Shown: positions 1 to 7,668 of the stretch, one piece after another | Layout of the letters: each line of letters begins with the position of its first letter | Numbering within the stretch: position 1 is the stretch's first letter | NCBI RefSeq assembly: GCF_023283945.1 | Contig: NZ_JAKIKW010000005.1 | Span: forward strand, 186,001 to 250,000 | Length of the DNA: 64,000 nucleotides | Direction of reading: 5' to 3' | From: Shewanella gelidimarina | GTDB lineage: Bacteria; Pseudomonadota; Gammaproteobacteria; Enterobacterales; Shewanellaceae | Translations under genes and position numbers: made by a program | The notes under the pieces: model-generated | What the model saw: the letters and a program-made list of their open reading frames with translations, nothing else | Databases searched by the model: none | Told to the model about the DNA's origin: nothing

Positions 1-1
1 T

Positions 2-340
2 TATAACAGAATTAAAGGTGAAACCGAATTAGCCTTAGCGTCTACGTTAGCCACTAACGAGCAAGCTAAAGGGGCTATCGCCAAGCTTATTTTATTTCAA
101 CCTAGCCTACTTTTAGGCGAGCGCTCTCAACATCGACCGCTTGAATCATTTGGGCAATCTGTTTTCAACCTCGTTTCTCCGCTGTTTATCGGGCCTTTAA
201 AACGTTATCAACCTATCTCTGGCGACAGTGTGGCAAGTGCCATGTTAACGATGGCGCACAATCCCGAAAAGTTATGCCCACCAAATTCAAACGCAACTGA
301 CTTACAGGTGATAAGAATTCACAACCAAACCATGTTGTAA
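2..340 (+). CDS. SDR-type NAD(P)-binding oxidoreductase, C-terminal part
   Basis: An open frame enters from the left window edge and ends at a TAA at 338-340; the start is outside the window. The 112 visible residues begin YNRIKGETE, continue with a PSLLLGER segment and end with a PISGDSVASAM segment. This is the pattern of the C-terminal half of atypical short-chain dehydrogenases of the HTATIP2/YbjT kind, where a YxxxK motif is followed by a 'KGE.E' helix and a 'RPs.LLG.R' strand. The Rossmann nucleotide-binding motif would be upstream and cannot be seen. Substrate is unknown. The family call is inferred from the tail only. Confidence 0.6.
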   Translation, partial: YNRIKGETELALASTLATNEQAKGAIAKLILFQPSLLLGERSQHRPLESFGQSVFNLVSPLFIGPLKRYQPISGDSVASAMLTMAHNPEKLCPPNSNATDLQVIRIHNQTML

Positions 341-429
341 TTTTCATATTTATAGGCCGATAGGGTTTATATCATCGTGAGATAGATTAGAATGCTCTGC
401 CATTCTCAAACCTAACATCACACACGCAA

Positions 430-1131
430 ATGAAAATAAGCCAGCGACTTAAAAAGATAGTAACCATGGTGCACAGCCACTATGACCACATCTGGGATTG
501 TTGCTGCGACCATGGCTTATTAGGTGCAAAATTATTGGATAACAATTGCGCTAACACCATCCATTTTGTCGATGTTGTTCCTGACTTAATGCAAGAGGTT
601 TCAACGAAGCTAGAGCGCTTTTACCCAGCCGTTGATGGCGATGTAAAATGCTGGAAAGTCCACTGTATTGATGTCGCTTTATTGCCATTAGCCGACAAAA
701 AGAATATCCAATTGGTGATTATTGCAGGCATAGGTGGCGAACTTTTAGTAGAGCTAGTACAGGCTATTTTAGCTAAGCATCCACAGCATTCACTTGAATT
801 TATTCTTTGCCCTGTGCATCACATCTTTGAAGTTCGCAAAGCATTAGCCAAACTTAAACTTGGGTTAATCGACGAACACCTCATTGAAGACAACCAACGC
901 TTTTATGAAATTCTGCATGTATCGACGCAATCTCAACAAGCTGTGTCGCTGGTTGGCGATAAGATGTGGGATTTAACTCGCCTAATTGATCAACGTTATT
1001 TACAAAAAACCTTAGCCCATTATCAACGTATTCAAGTCGGGTTATTAAAAAAACCAAATCAAGATGAAGCCCAAAATAGTGAGATAACGCAGATCATCGA
1101 GACTTATCAAGCATTACGATCTCAAAACTGA
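430..1131 (+). CDS. trmK: TrmK-like tRNA (adenine-N1) methyltransferase
   Basis: 233 residues. The N-terminus (RLKKIVTMV) and the glycine-containing motif near residues 23-36 (DCCCDHGLLGAKLL) match the TrmK/DUF633 family, where the motif is usually 'DIGSDHGYLP.yL' and binds S-adenosylmethionine. A second family motif, IAGIGGELL at about 98-106, corresponds to 'iaGMGG.li'. Bacillus TrmK methylates N1 of A22 in tRNA; the same activity is assumed here, but the proteobacterial members are less studied and the substrate is not proven. The first motif is cysteine-rich (three consecutive Cys), which is unusual. The gene stands alone, with about 90 bases upstream and 129 downstream. Confidence 0.7.
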   Translation: MKISQRLKKIVTMVHSHYDHIWDCCCDHGLLGAKLLDNNCANTIHFVDVVPDLMQEVSTKLERFYPAVDGDVKCWKVHCIDVALLPLADKKNIQLVIIAGIGGELLVELVQAILAKHPQHSLEFILCPVHHIFEVRKALAKLKLGLIDEHLIEDNQRFYEILHVSTQSQQAVSLVGDKMWDLTRLIDQRYLQKTLAHYQRIQVGLLKKPNQDEAQNSEITQIIETYQALRSQN

Positions 1132-1260
1132 AACGACTTGATATAACGCCAAAGATTAGAGTCATCATCAATCGCTCGTTAGGTTATCATCTGCACTCTT
1201 TTGCAATGCCTATCCGTCAGCATTCGGTTTAAGTAACCTAACCCTTAGATAAAGTGAACT

Positions 1261-1776
1261 ATGCGCCTATTAAAATCCACCATACACCCTGAACTTACCT
1301 CTCTTAAGGGCAAGCGATTCCATCGCCAGGCCGCACGTGGCATTATCCTTGATGGCGAAAATATCCTCATGCTATACACCGAGCGTTATCATGACTACAG
1401 CATCCCTGGAGGCGGCGTCGATGAGGGTGAAGATCTACGCCAAGGTCTAGTGAGAGAGCTGGAAGAGGAGACCGGTGCACATCATATCGATATTTTGAGT
1501 GAATTTGGCTGCTATGAAGAGTTTCGACCTTGGTACAAAGATGACTTTGATTTAGTGCATATGGAGTCATATTGCTATATATGCACCATTCATCCGGAAC
1601 TGGGCGAAACACGACTTGAGCAGCATGAGATCCAAAATGGCATGCGCCCTCTATGGATTAATATTCACCAAGCCATTGCTCACAATGAACATACCATTAC
1701 CAACAGCCCTAAAAAAGGCATGTCGATAGAACGTGAGACATACCTGTTAAAACTCATTGTAGAAGAATTGCTTTAG
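1261..1776 (+). CDS. Nudix hydrolase
   Basis: 171 residues. A complete Nudix box occupies about residues 51-73 and fits GX5EX7REUXEEXGU exactly (G51, E57, R65-E66, E69-E70, G72). Such enzymes hydrolyse nucleoside diphosphates linked to another group, using a divalent metal held by the box glutamates. Nothing in the flanking sequence identifies the substrate, so it could be a housecleaning pyrophosphatase or a more specific enzyme. It is monocistronic. A 9-bp inverted repeat (GTTAGGTTA at 1178-1186, TAACCTAAC at 1234-1242) lies in the upstream gap, with no clear role. Confidence 0.85.
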   Translation: MRLLKSTIHPELTSLKGKRFHRQAARGIILDGENILMLYTERYHDYSIPGGGVDEGEDLRQGLVRELEEETGAHHIDILSEFGCYEEFRPWYKDDFDLVHMESYCYICTIHPELGETRLEQHEIQNGMRPLWINIHQAIAHNEHTITNSPKKGMSIERETYLLKLIVEELL

Positions 1777-1852
1777 GCTTTGAATAACGGTTCTAAATAG
1801 CAATGAAGAACCGTCACCTTAACGGTAAGCGCTTAACTTAAGTAAAGTAAAT

Positions 1853-2221
1853 TTAGCCTTGATCCCGTTTTTCAATCGCCACTTCAAGGCGCTTTATTTC
1901 CCGCTGAATGGCGTTACGGTTCATTTCATTGAAGGTCCACATCTTTATCGCTATCTGCATCATACTGCTCAATAACAGTGTCACGCCCCACTTAATTAAC
2001 GCAGCTTCGCTCTCTACAACGAAAAAGAATTGATAGCCCGACCACAACATTAACCCACTGAGTAGCACAGCGATAAAACTCATTAATATCATCCAGCCGC
2101 CGAGCCGCCCCTTGTAAGCATCTCCTAGCATGCCAAACAGTGTTGGGTCTTGGCTGCGTGTTGCATTAACTTGCTGTTGTTCTCTTGCCAATTCTTGACG
2201 AATTTTTTTGTCGATATTCAT
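1853..2221 (-). CDS. DUF6768-like small membrane protein, likely ECF sigma partner
   Basis: 122 residues. A charged N-terminal segment of about 40 residues is followed by two hydrophobic helices (about 43-70 and 75-94) and a basic/acidic C-terminal helix, so both ends are probably cytoplasmic. It resembles DUF6768 proteins, which are typically found beside ECF sigma factors. The ATG begins one base after the stop codon of the sigma gene, implying co-transcription and coupled translation. From this arrangement I infer an anti-sigma or sigma-modulating role, but there is no zinc-binding anti-sigma HxxxCxxC motif. The function is not established. Confidence 0.6.
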   Translation of the reverse strand: MNIDKKIRQELAREQQQVNATRSQDPTLFGMLGDAYKGRLGGWMILMSFIAVLLSGLMLWSGYQFFFVVESEAALIKWGVTLLLSSMMQIAIKMWTFNEMNRNAIQREIKRLEVAIEKRDQG

Positions 2222-2222
2222 A

Positions 2223-2747
2223 TTAGTTCTCCTGCTCTATCTGTTGTTTGAGCATTTTTCTAGCCCGAAATAAACGAGACTTAACGGTGCCTATTGGGAC
2301 CTCTAGTATTCTTGCAATATCAGTGACGCTAAATTCCTGTAAATAAAACAGGTATAGCACCTGACCTTCTACCAGTGGGATCTGTGCTAATAATGCTTTA
2401 AAGCCATCGGTACTATTATTAGCGTTAACATCCGCAATCGGCGCTACAACCTCAATATCTTCAATGTTTTGATAATGCTTTTGCCGTTTAATTAAATCCA
2501 GAACTTGCCAACGTACTAACTTGAACACCCAGGCATTAATCGTGGCTGGGTCCTGAAGTTTATGGATAGTTCTCGACAGCTTTAACAGAGCCTCCTGCAC
2601 CGCATCTTCAGCCAAATTAATATCCCCTGCCACTTTGACTGCGAAGCCTATCGCGCTCGGATAGAAGTGACGACATAAGGCAGAGAATGACTGCTGACTA
2701 CCCGCTTGAGTTTCAAGTACCCACAACTCAATTTGCGCTTGCTGCAT
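2223..2747 (-). CDS. ECF-family RNA polymerase sigma factor
   Basis: 174 residues, the usual ECF length. Region 2 spans about 25-92 (AEDAVQEALLKL, then NAWVFKLVRWQVLDLIKRQ) and region 4 about 117-168 with a helix-turn-helix (VTDIARILEVPIGTVKSRLF). There is no long region 1 or 3. It would direct core RNA polymerase to a small stress regulon. It is followed at once by a small two-helix membrane protein that may control it. An ECF-type promoter sits about 36 bases upstream of its start (2783-2810), suggesting autoregulation. The signal sensed and the target genes cannot be read from the sequence. Confidence 0.9.
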   Translation of the reverse strand: MQQAQIELWVLETQAGSQQSFSALCRHFYPSAIGFAVKVAGDINLAEDAVQEALLKLSRTIHKLQDPATINAWVFKLVRWQVLDLIKRQKHYQNIEDIEVVAPIADVNANNSTDGFKALLAQIPLVEGQVLYLFYLQEFSVTDIARILEVPIGTVKSRLFRARKMLKQQIEQEN

Positions 2748-2782
2748 CGTGTGATTATCTCTCCATTAGCCCATTTGTATTA

Positions 2783-2810
2783 AAGACGATAGATATTGAT
2801 AAAAGGTTCA
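2783..2810 (-). promoter_or_regulatory. ECF-type promoter of the sigma-factor operon
   Basis: Read on the minus strand: TGAACC (2810-2805), a 16-base spacer, then CGTCTT (2788-2783). The AAC -35 core and the CGTC -10 core at this spacing are the hallmark of ECF-dependent promoters. The -10 is about 36 bases before the sigma start codon. Autoregulation is inferred from this match. Confidence 0.55.
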
Positions 2811-2874
2811 TTTAAAAGTTGAGAATACTCTTTCTAGCTGAACAAGATGAAAAGGTATGACAGGGTGAGACATT

Positions 2875-2906
2875 AGCCCTGTATCGAAAATATTCGATAC
2901 AGGGCT
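2875..2906. repeat. Perfect 14-bp inverted repeat (stem-loop)
   Basis: AGCCCTGTATCGAA and its exact reverse complement flank a four-base AATA loop. A second, shorter hairpin (CTGGTT/AACCAG) overlaps it at 2905-2923. It lies between the gltS terminator and the sigma-factor promoter. There is no U-tract on either side, so it is not a standard terminator. Confidence 0.6.
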
Positions 2907-2949
2907 GGTTCTTTGATAACCAGCCAGTGAATGAGAAGCTCTAGGTCTA

Positions 2950-2978
2950 AAAATAAAAAAGGGAGCAAAAGCTCCCTA
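2950..2978 (-). terminator. Rho-independent terminator of gltS
   Basis: On the minus strand, AGGGAGC-TTTT-GCTCCCT is followed by a T-rich run (TTTTTTATTTTT). It begins about 17 bases after the gltS stop codon. Confidence 0.8.
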
Positions 2979-2994
2979 ATCACATAGCATCTGA

Positions 2995-4224
2995 TTAGAA
3001 ATAGACAAATAGGTTAATAATCATTGCGTTAATTATATCGATAAAGAAACCGCACACTAACGGCACAATAATAAATGCCCTGTGCGCCGCGCCGTACTGT
3101 TGCGTTACCGCCGTCATGTTCACAATTGCGGTCGCGGTTGAGCCTAATGTCACCCCGCCGAAGCCGGAACAGATCACCGCCGCCTCGTAGTCTTTGCCCA
3201 TAAAACGAAACACTACAAAGATAGTAAACACCACAGAAAGGAACACTTGCAGCGTCATAATCACCGAAATGTATAATAAACTCCCCTCAAGTTCCCAGAT
3301 CTTCAGACTCATCAGCGCCATGGTTAAAAACATACCAAGACAGATATCTTGAATTAACGATAACCCTCGCGAAGCATCTTCAATATAAGTTCTGTCTTTG
3401 TTCTTACGTCGATTCAATATCACTCGACCTAAATTACCGATGATAATACCCGCGAGAAGACAAGCAACGAACATCGGCAGTTTCAGACCGGCTTCTTGCA
3501 TCGCAAGATCAATAAAGTAACCGATAATAAGCGTCACGTTTAGCCACAACCAAGCACGTAACACACCAAAATAATCGACCTTCATATGTGCAGTGTTATT
3601 TTGATGGCTAGCACCAATATCGAGTTCATCGTTATTATTTGCTTTAACTTGATGGCGCTTCATTAAATAAGCAGCAATTGGACCACCAATCACACACGCT
3701 GAAATAAGCCCTAACGTATTTGATGCAATACCGAGTTCACTGGCGTTAACAATCCCTAATTCTTCAACAAATGTCGGCGTCCAAGCCATAGCGGTACCGA
3801 CACCCCCTATCAATGCGATAGATCCTGACATCAAGCCCGCTTTAGGATCTAAACCAAACAAGGTCGCAACACCAACACCGGTAAAGTTCTGCAGAAATAT
3901 AAACACGCTAGCTAAGACAATTAAGATGAGTAAGGGTTTTCCGCCCTTTAACAGCGTCGCAAAATCGGCTTTCAAACCAATTCCGGCAAAGAAGTAGAGT
4001 AATAAGGTATCTCTAACGGCGAGGTTAAATTCAATCTGAATATCAAATGCGTAATACAGTATCCCCACCGTTGCAGCACAAGCAAAGCCGCCAACGACAG
4101 GCTCAGGAATACTGTACTTACGTAATAATTCATAACGAGAGATAATGGCCTTACCAATAAATAAAGCAATAATCGCTAATGTGAAAGACACAAAGTCCTT
4201 TATTTCAACTAGTTGTGGTTCCAT
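2995..4224 (-). CDS. gltS: Sodium/glutamate symporter GltS
   Basis: About 409 residues from the chosen ATG, close to the 401 of E. coli GltS. It is hydrophobic throughout, with about 10-12 membrane segments in two pseudo-symmetric halves and glycine-rich reentrant motifs (VGGVGTAMAW in the first half, SGFGGVTLGSTATA in the second). The family imports L-glutamate with Na+ through the inner membrane. An upstream in-frame ATG at 4254 would add ten residues, but a strong GGAGGAAAC Shine-Dalgarno sits just upstream of 4224 and the family N-terminus fits that start. It is monocistronic with its own terminator. The 262 bases upstream hold its promoter, which I cannot place. Confidence 0.92.
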   Translation of the reverse strand: MEPQLVEIKDFVSFTLAIIALFIGKAIISRYELLRKYSIPEPVVGGFACAATVGILYYAFDIQIEFNLAVRDTLLLYFFAGIGLKADFATLLKGGKPLLILIVLASVFIFLQNFTGVGVATLFGLDPKAGLMSGSIALIGGVGTAMAWTPTFVEELGIVNASELGIASNTLGLISACVIGGPIAAYLMKRHQVKANNNDELDIGASHQNNTAHMKVDYFGVLRAWLWLNVTLIIGYFIDLAMQEAGLKLPMFVACLLAGIIIGNLGRVILNRRKNKDRTYIEDASRGLSLIQDICLGMFLTMALMSLKIWELEGSLLYISVIMTLQVFLSVVFTIFVVFRFMGKDYEAAVICSGFGGVTLGSTATAIVNMTAVTQQYGAAHRAFIIVPLVCGFFIDIINAMIINLFVYF

Positions 4225-4446
4225 AAAACAGGTTTCCTCCCAACAAACATTCAAATTCTAGACTATAGATACATCGACACTCAGGCGAGATAAAGTGCTT
4301 CAACAAATCGCTCCTCTAAAAAGGCGCTTAATACCAAACCTAACACGTTTCAACTTGATAACAATAGCAAGCCGCAACAAACCAGTAACACTGACCACTA
4401 AATGCAACTTTGGCGATTAACCTATCCATTGCTATCCAAAAAAAAG

Positions 4447-4475
4447 ACAAAAAAAACGGCCTTGCGACCGTTTGT
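4447..4475 (-). terminator. Rho-independent terminator of the DUF4136 lipoprotein gene
   Basis: On the minus strand the stem AAACGGTC-GCAA-GGCCGTTT runs into a long T tract, starting 13 bases after the stop codon. Confidence 0.75.
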
Positions 4476-4486
4476 TATTGAATCTT

Positions 4487-5053
4487 TTATTTCTCAGGTT
4501 GAGGTGGATAGTTTTGCAATAACGCACCAATGGCGATATTAACGACTTCCACTCTCTCTTCTGGCGTATCTTTATCGCGCATAGTGTCAGCCACTGAACC
4601 ACGCCACACCAACTTGCCTGATTTTGTATCAACGAAGTCTAGAATCAGAGTTCCGACTTCATATTCACGGACCGTAGTTTGAGTATGTCCAACTCCGCCC
4701 ATTCCACCCCGACCCCAACCAGCGCCATAATAAGGGTTGTAGCCATAATTAGTATTAAAGGTGTCGACATTAATCTTCTTATCGACTTTAGTGAGGTAGT
4801 TCACCAACACATCCGCTTTATCAGCACTAACCATGCTCAGCCCTTTTAGCAGCAGCTGATCATTAACCGCGGCGCGCACACGCTGATCCATTAACCCATC
4901 GAGGTGATATGTCGCATCAGCGGTCTTTTTCTCAACCCAAGCATAAGTTTTAACATCAGTAAAATTTACGGCTGGATCATAGTCAGAGCTCGTTTTAAGG
5001 GAGCTACAAGCACTAAGTGCTAATGCAACGATAATTACCAATAACTTGTTCAT
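4487..5053 (-). CDS. DUF4136-family lipoprotein
   Basis: About 188 residues. A short signal sequence ends in the lipobox LSAC (Cys16), so the protein should be lipidated and held in the outer or inner membrane facing the periplasm. The body matches DUF4136 proteins ('YDP..NF...KTYAW', then 'LILDFVDTKSGKLVWRGS' toward the C-terminus). There is a Gly/Tyr-rich loop (NPYYGAGWGRGGMGG) in the middle. The start at 5053 is preferred over 5068 because it directly begins the signal peptide and has GGAGAAAAC upstream. Function is unknown. It is divergent from the Fur-box gene at 5217, and the shared intergenic region could let Fur affect both. Confidence 0.8.
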   Translation of the reverse strand: MNKLLVIIVALALSACSSLKTSSDYDPAVNFTDVKTYAWVEKKTADATYHLDGLMDQRVRAAVNDQLLLKGLSMVSADKADVLVNYLTKVDKKINVDTFNTNYGYNPYYGAGWGRGGMGGVGHTQTTVREYEVGTLILDFVDTKSGKLVWRGSVADTMRDKDTPEERVEVVNIAIGALLQNYPPQPEK

Positions 5054-5180
5054 GTTTTCTCCATCCACGCTTAAAGGCGTTCAACATTGTTTAAAGAAGC
5101 TTACATAGCAATCTATTAATCTACAACTCAATTTTAGAAAATACTCCGCTTGTTCAGCTTGACTTAAGCCTTTAACTTAA

Positions 5181-5195
5181 TGATAATGATTATCA
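5181..5195. promoter_or_regulatory. Fur box (perfect 7-1-7 inverted repeat)
   Basis: TGATAATGATTATCA is an exact match to the 7-1-7 core of the Fur operator. It lies 22 bases before the ATG at 5217, where it would block a promoter or ribosome access when Fur is iron-loaded. Iron repression of the downstream gene is inferred. Confidence 0.8.
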
Positions 5196-5216
5196 ATTAC
5201 CTTCTTGGGTTTTATT

Positions 5217-5537
5217 ATGCTTTGGTTTATTGTTGCACTCACGGTTGCGAGTATTATGTTTCTGTTAACCCCAGAAAAAGTGGTTGAGCGGACTGAAAGC
5301 ACCACCTCATTCCTAGATAAGTTAAGTCAGCACTCACTGCTCGTTTTGCCCGTCACCATATTAACCTGGATGGTAGTGGCCATAATGAGTGCTCCAGTGA
5401 CACCTTTTGCAGGAACAGCCATTGGCTTTGTACTGACCTCATGTGCCGTAGCCCTACCACAACTGCATAAATATCTGGCCGTCATGGCGAGTTTAACCTT
5501 TGGCGCATTACTGATAGAACTGGCGTTATATTTGTAG
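5217..5537 (+). CDS. Small iron-regulated(?) membrane protein, family not recognised
   Basis: 106 residues from the ATG at 5217. A TTG at 5205 is in frame but would sit closer to the Fur box and lacks support. Three to four hydrophobic helices are visible: about 1-17, 43-60, 65-85 and 90-106, with a charged segment (EKVVERTESTTSFLDKL) between the first two. There is no signal peptide cleavage site, enzyme motif or metal-binding cluster. The perfect Fur box just upstream suggests expression on iron starvation. I do not recognise the family. A role in iron or siderophore physiology is only an inference from regulation. Confidence 0.7.
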   Translation: MLWFIVALTVASIMFLLTPEKVVERTESTTSFLDKLSQHSLLVLPVTILTWMVVAIMSAPVTPFAGTAIGFVLTSCAVALPQLHKYLAVMASLTFGALLIELALYL

Positions 5538-5678
5538 CTGTCAGTAAGTAAACTCTCTTAGTCGATAACGCGGTTTTTGTACTCGTTATCCGCTGAGATA
5601 GATATCCTCTTTTTATCACTCCCGCTTCAACGTCATCTTTGTTAAACTAGCTCAATCAGTAAATCACTAATCATACTT

Positions 5679-6008
5679 ATGAAATCCGATCCTAATGTCT
5701 CATTAGTTTATAGCACCGATTGCGGTAGAATCACTGCAGATAAAGCCACTCAAAGCGCACCTCTGGGTGACGGTATTGTCAGGATCCATAAAGACAGTAA
5801 GGGCCGAAAAGGCAAAGGCGTTTCAGTGATTAAAGGGCTAGGCCTGTCAGAGAAAGATCTTAAAGCACTCGCACAAAAATTAAAGAAGCAATGCGGTTGT
5901 GGCGGCACAGTTAAAGACTTTTGTGTTGAAGTTCAGACTGATAATAGAGAACAACTTAAAACACTTATCGAAAAGCTAGGTTACACAGTCAAGCTAGCCG
6001 GCGGCTAG
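5679..6008 (+). CDS. yciH: SUI1/eIF1-family translation factor YciH
   Basis: 109 residues, the usual length. The C-terminal SUI1 fold is evident: a basic loop (DSKGRKGKGVSVIKGL, about 39-54), then a cysteine-containing strand (KKQCGCGGTVKD, about 69-80) and a C-terminal beta-alpha unit. YciH is the bacterial homologue of eukaryotic eIF1 and can influence start-site fidelity on the 30S subunit. The yqgE gene follows after 24 bases and ruvX after that, so the three are likely one transcript. Confidence 0.92.
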   Translation: MKSDPNVSLVYSTDCGRITADKATQSAPLGDGIVRIHKDSKGRKGKGVSVIKGLGLSEKDLKALAQKLKKQCGCGGTVKDFCVEVQTDNREQLKTLIEKLGYTVKLAGG

Positions 6009-6032
6009 TCGCTTCTGTACAAAGGATGTTTT

Positions 6033-6593
6033 ATGGATAGCTTACAAAACAATTTACTTATCGCGATGCCTTCTTTAACTGACACTTTTTTCGAGCGCTC
6101 ACTCATCTATATCTGCGAGCATGATGAAAAAGGTGCCATGGGCATTATGATTAATCGACCTAGCGGTATTATCGTCGATGAACTTCTACTGCAGATGGAA
6201 TTAACCGAAGAGCCACAGCCTGTGACATCGCTAGGGAAAGAGGTTCTCGTCGGCGGGCCCGTTAACCCAGAACGCGGCTTTGTATTGCATACCCATCAAG
6301 ATTGTTGGAGCAACAGTGAGCAAATTACGGATTCGCTGATGTTAACTACCTCACAAGATGTTCTCAGCTGTTTAGGTTCCGATAAAGCACCTGAAAAGTT
6401 TGTTATCGCACTGGGTTATGCCGGCTGGACACGCGGTCAATTAGAGCAAGAACTCGCCGACAACGTGTGGTTATCTGTCCCTGCAACACCTGCTCTTTTA
6501 TTTGATGTTGAACACGAACTCCGCTGGCAACAAGCGGCAGAATCTTTAGGTTTTGATATCTGGCAACTGTCCAATTTAGCAGGACATGCTTAA
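6033..6593 (+). CDS. yqgE: YqgE/AlgH family protein (UPF0301)
   Basis: 186 residues. The N-terminus is diagnostic: [20 protein letters not shown], followed by an '[17 protein letters not shown]' type segment and a '[13 protein letters not shown]' loop. [15 protein letters not shown] helix lies near 130-143. The biochemical function of the family is unresolved. Pairing with ruvX is one of its most conserved neighbourhoods. A Shine-Dalgarno (AAAGGA) precedes the ATG. Confidence 0.93.
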   Translation: MDSLQNNLLIAMPSLTDTFFERSLIYICEHDEKGAMGIMINRPSGIIVDELLLQMELTEEPQPVTSLGKEVLVGGPVNPERGFVLHTHQDCWSNSEQITDSLMLTTSQDVLSCLGSDKAPEKFVIALGYAGWTRGQLEQELADNVWLSVPATPALLFDVEHELRWQQAAESLGFDIWQLSNLAGHA

Positions 6594-6620
6594 GCTGTAA
6601 CGACAGTAATGGAATGTAAT

Positions 6621-7043
6621 ATGAGTTATCAGAGTGTATTAGGGTTTGATTACGGTACAAAAAGTATCGGCATTGCTATTGGCCAAGAGCTCACAGCAAG
6701 CGCACGTCCGTTAATGTCAATAAAAGCCGTTGACGGTATTCCTAAGTGGGAAGAAATTGGCAAGATAATCACCGAATGGCAACCAGATCTTATTGTCGTC
6801 GGCTTGCCACTCAATATGGATGGTACAGAGCAAGAGATAACACTTAGAGCCAAGAAATTTGGCAATCGGCTCAATGGTCGTTTCGGCATAAAAGTAGTGA
6901 CTCAAGATGAGCGATTAACAACAGCCGATGCTAAAGCAAGGCTGTTCGAGATGGGTGGCTATAAAGCATTAACTAAAGGACAAGTCGATGCGATGTCTGC
7001 CGTGCTCATTATCGAAAGTTACTTTGAAAACCAGCATGGCTAG
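6621..7043 (+). CDS. ruvX: Putative pre-16S rRNA nuclease / Holliday junction resolvase homologue RuvX (YqgF)
   Basis: About 140 residues, near the 138 of E. coli YqgF. RNase-H-like fold motifs are in place: [11 protein letters not shown] with the first catalytic Asp, [13 protein letters not shown] in the centre, DERLTTADA and VDAMSAVLI at the C-terminus with the last Asp. The start at 6621 ([12 protein letters not shown]) is preferred to 6609 because family members begin with this residue spacing and a GGAATG sequence lies upstream. E. coli YqgF is essential and implicated in 16S rRNA 5' maturation. It is the last gene of the yciH-yqgE-ruvX unit. Confidence 0.93.
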   Translation: MSYQSVLGFDYGTKSIGIAIGQELTASARPLMSIKAVDGIPKWEEIGKIITEWQPDLIVVGLPLNMDGTEQEITLRAKKFGNRLNGRFGIKVVTQDERLTTADAKARLFEMGGYKALTKGQVDAMSAVLIIESYFENQHG

Positions 7044-7090
7044 AGCCATTGATAGTGAGCCACCGAATTGACGGTCAAATAAATCAAACT

Positions 7091-7118
7091 AAAAAGCAGC
7101 TAATTAGCTGCTTTTTTT
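7091..7118 (+). terminator. Rho-independent terminator of yciH-yqgE-ruvX
   Basis: AGCAGCTAATTAGCTGCT (7095-7112) is a perfect palindrome flanked by an A-run and a T-run, so it could work in both directions. It lies 50 bases after ruvX. Confidence 0.85.
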
Positions 7119-7152
7119 CATGGAAGAACCGGTATTAAACACAAATTACCCT

Positions 7153-7380
7153 TTACTCTTTTGAGTTAGGTTCTTTCTCTTTTTCGCTCTCTTCTTCCAC
7201 TTGCTGCTTCAGCAACAATTCAAGCTTTTCTTTTTCCTGCTGCGCCTTTATCTGTTCCTGAGTTACTTTATTTTCCCACTCAGGCTCCCCTTCCAATGGT
7301 GCTTTAGCATTAACAGACATAGATAGTGCTAATAATCCCGACACACAGATAAAATGACTGAACAATTTGATATTTTTCAT
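7153..7380 (-). CDS. Small secreted, highly charged protein, unrecognised
   Basis: 75 residues. A signal peptide of about 25 residues ends in a typical VNAKA cleavage region. The mature part (about 50 residues) is almost entirely charged and predicted helical (QEQIKAQQEKEKLELLLKQQ, then a Glu/Lys-rich tail), compatible with a short coiled coil in the periplasm. No family is recognised and no cysteines remain in the mature part. It is monocistronic, sitting between the ruvX terminator and a 288-base gap. Confidence 0.6.
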   Translation of the reverse strand: MKNIKLFSHFICVSGLLALSMSVNAKAPLEGEPEWENKVTQEQIKAQQEKEKLELLLKQQVEEESEKEKEPNSKE

Positions 7381-7614
7381 TATTACTTCCCTGTAGTTTA
7401 GAGCTACGTCCTGAAGCTCTTTATTCTGACTTGCCTTATAAACATATCAGGCTTAGCAAAAACAGCAATTTAAACGTTCATTTATCAACCAAATATAGAC
7501 AAGTGCCATTGAGGTATCTTTATTTCTACCCAAGAAAATCAACAACTTCAACGACACCATTTATTATCATGCATTCTATTTATCGCTCATGGTTGATGTA
7601 GACTCGATAAGGCA

Positions 7615-7654
7615 TAAAAAATGCCGAGATAGTTAACTATCTCGGCATTTTTAT
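7615..7654 (-). terminator. Strong bidirectional-looking terminator of the S9 peptidase gene
   Basis: ATGCCGAGATAGTT and its exact complement form a 28-base perfect palindrome (7621-7648), with A/T runs on both flanks, 15 bases after the peptidase stop codon. Confidence 0.85.
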
Positions 7655-7668
7655 TTCTGGGTTAATTA

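Noticed and set aside
1178..1242. 9-bp inverted repeat upstream of the Nudix gene
   Set aside because: Arms are 47 bases apart in AT-rich sequence; weak evidence for a functional structure.
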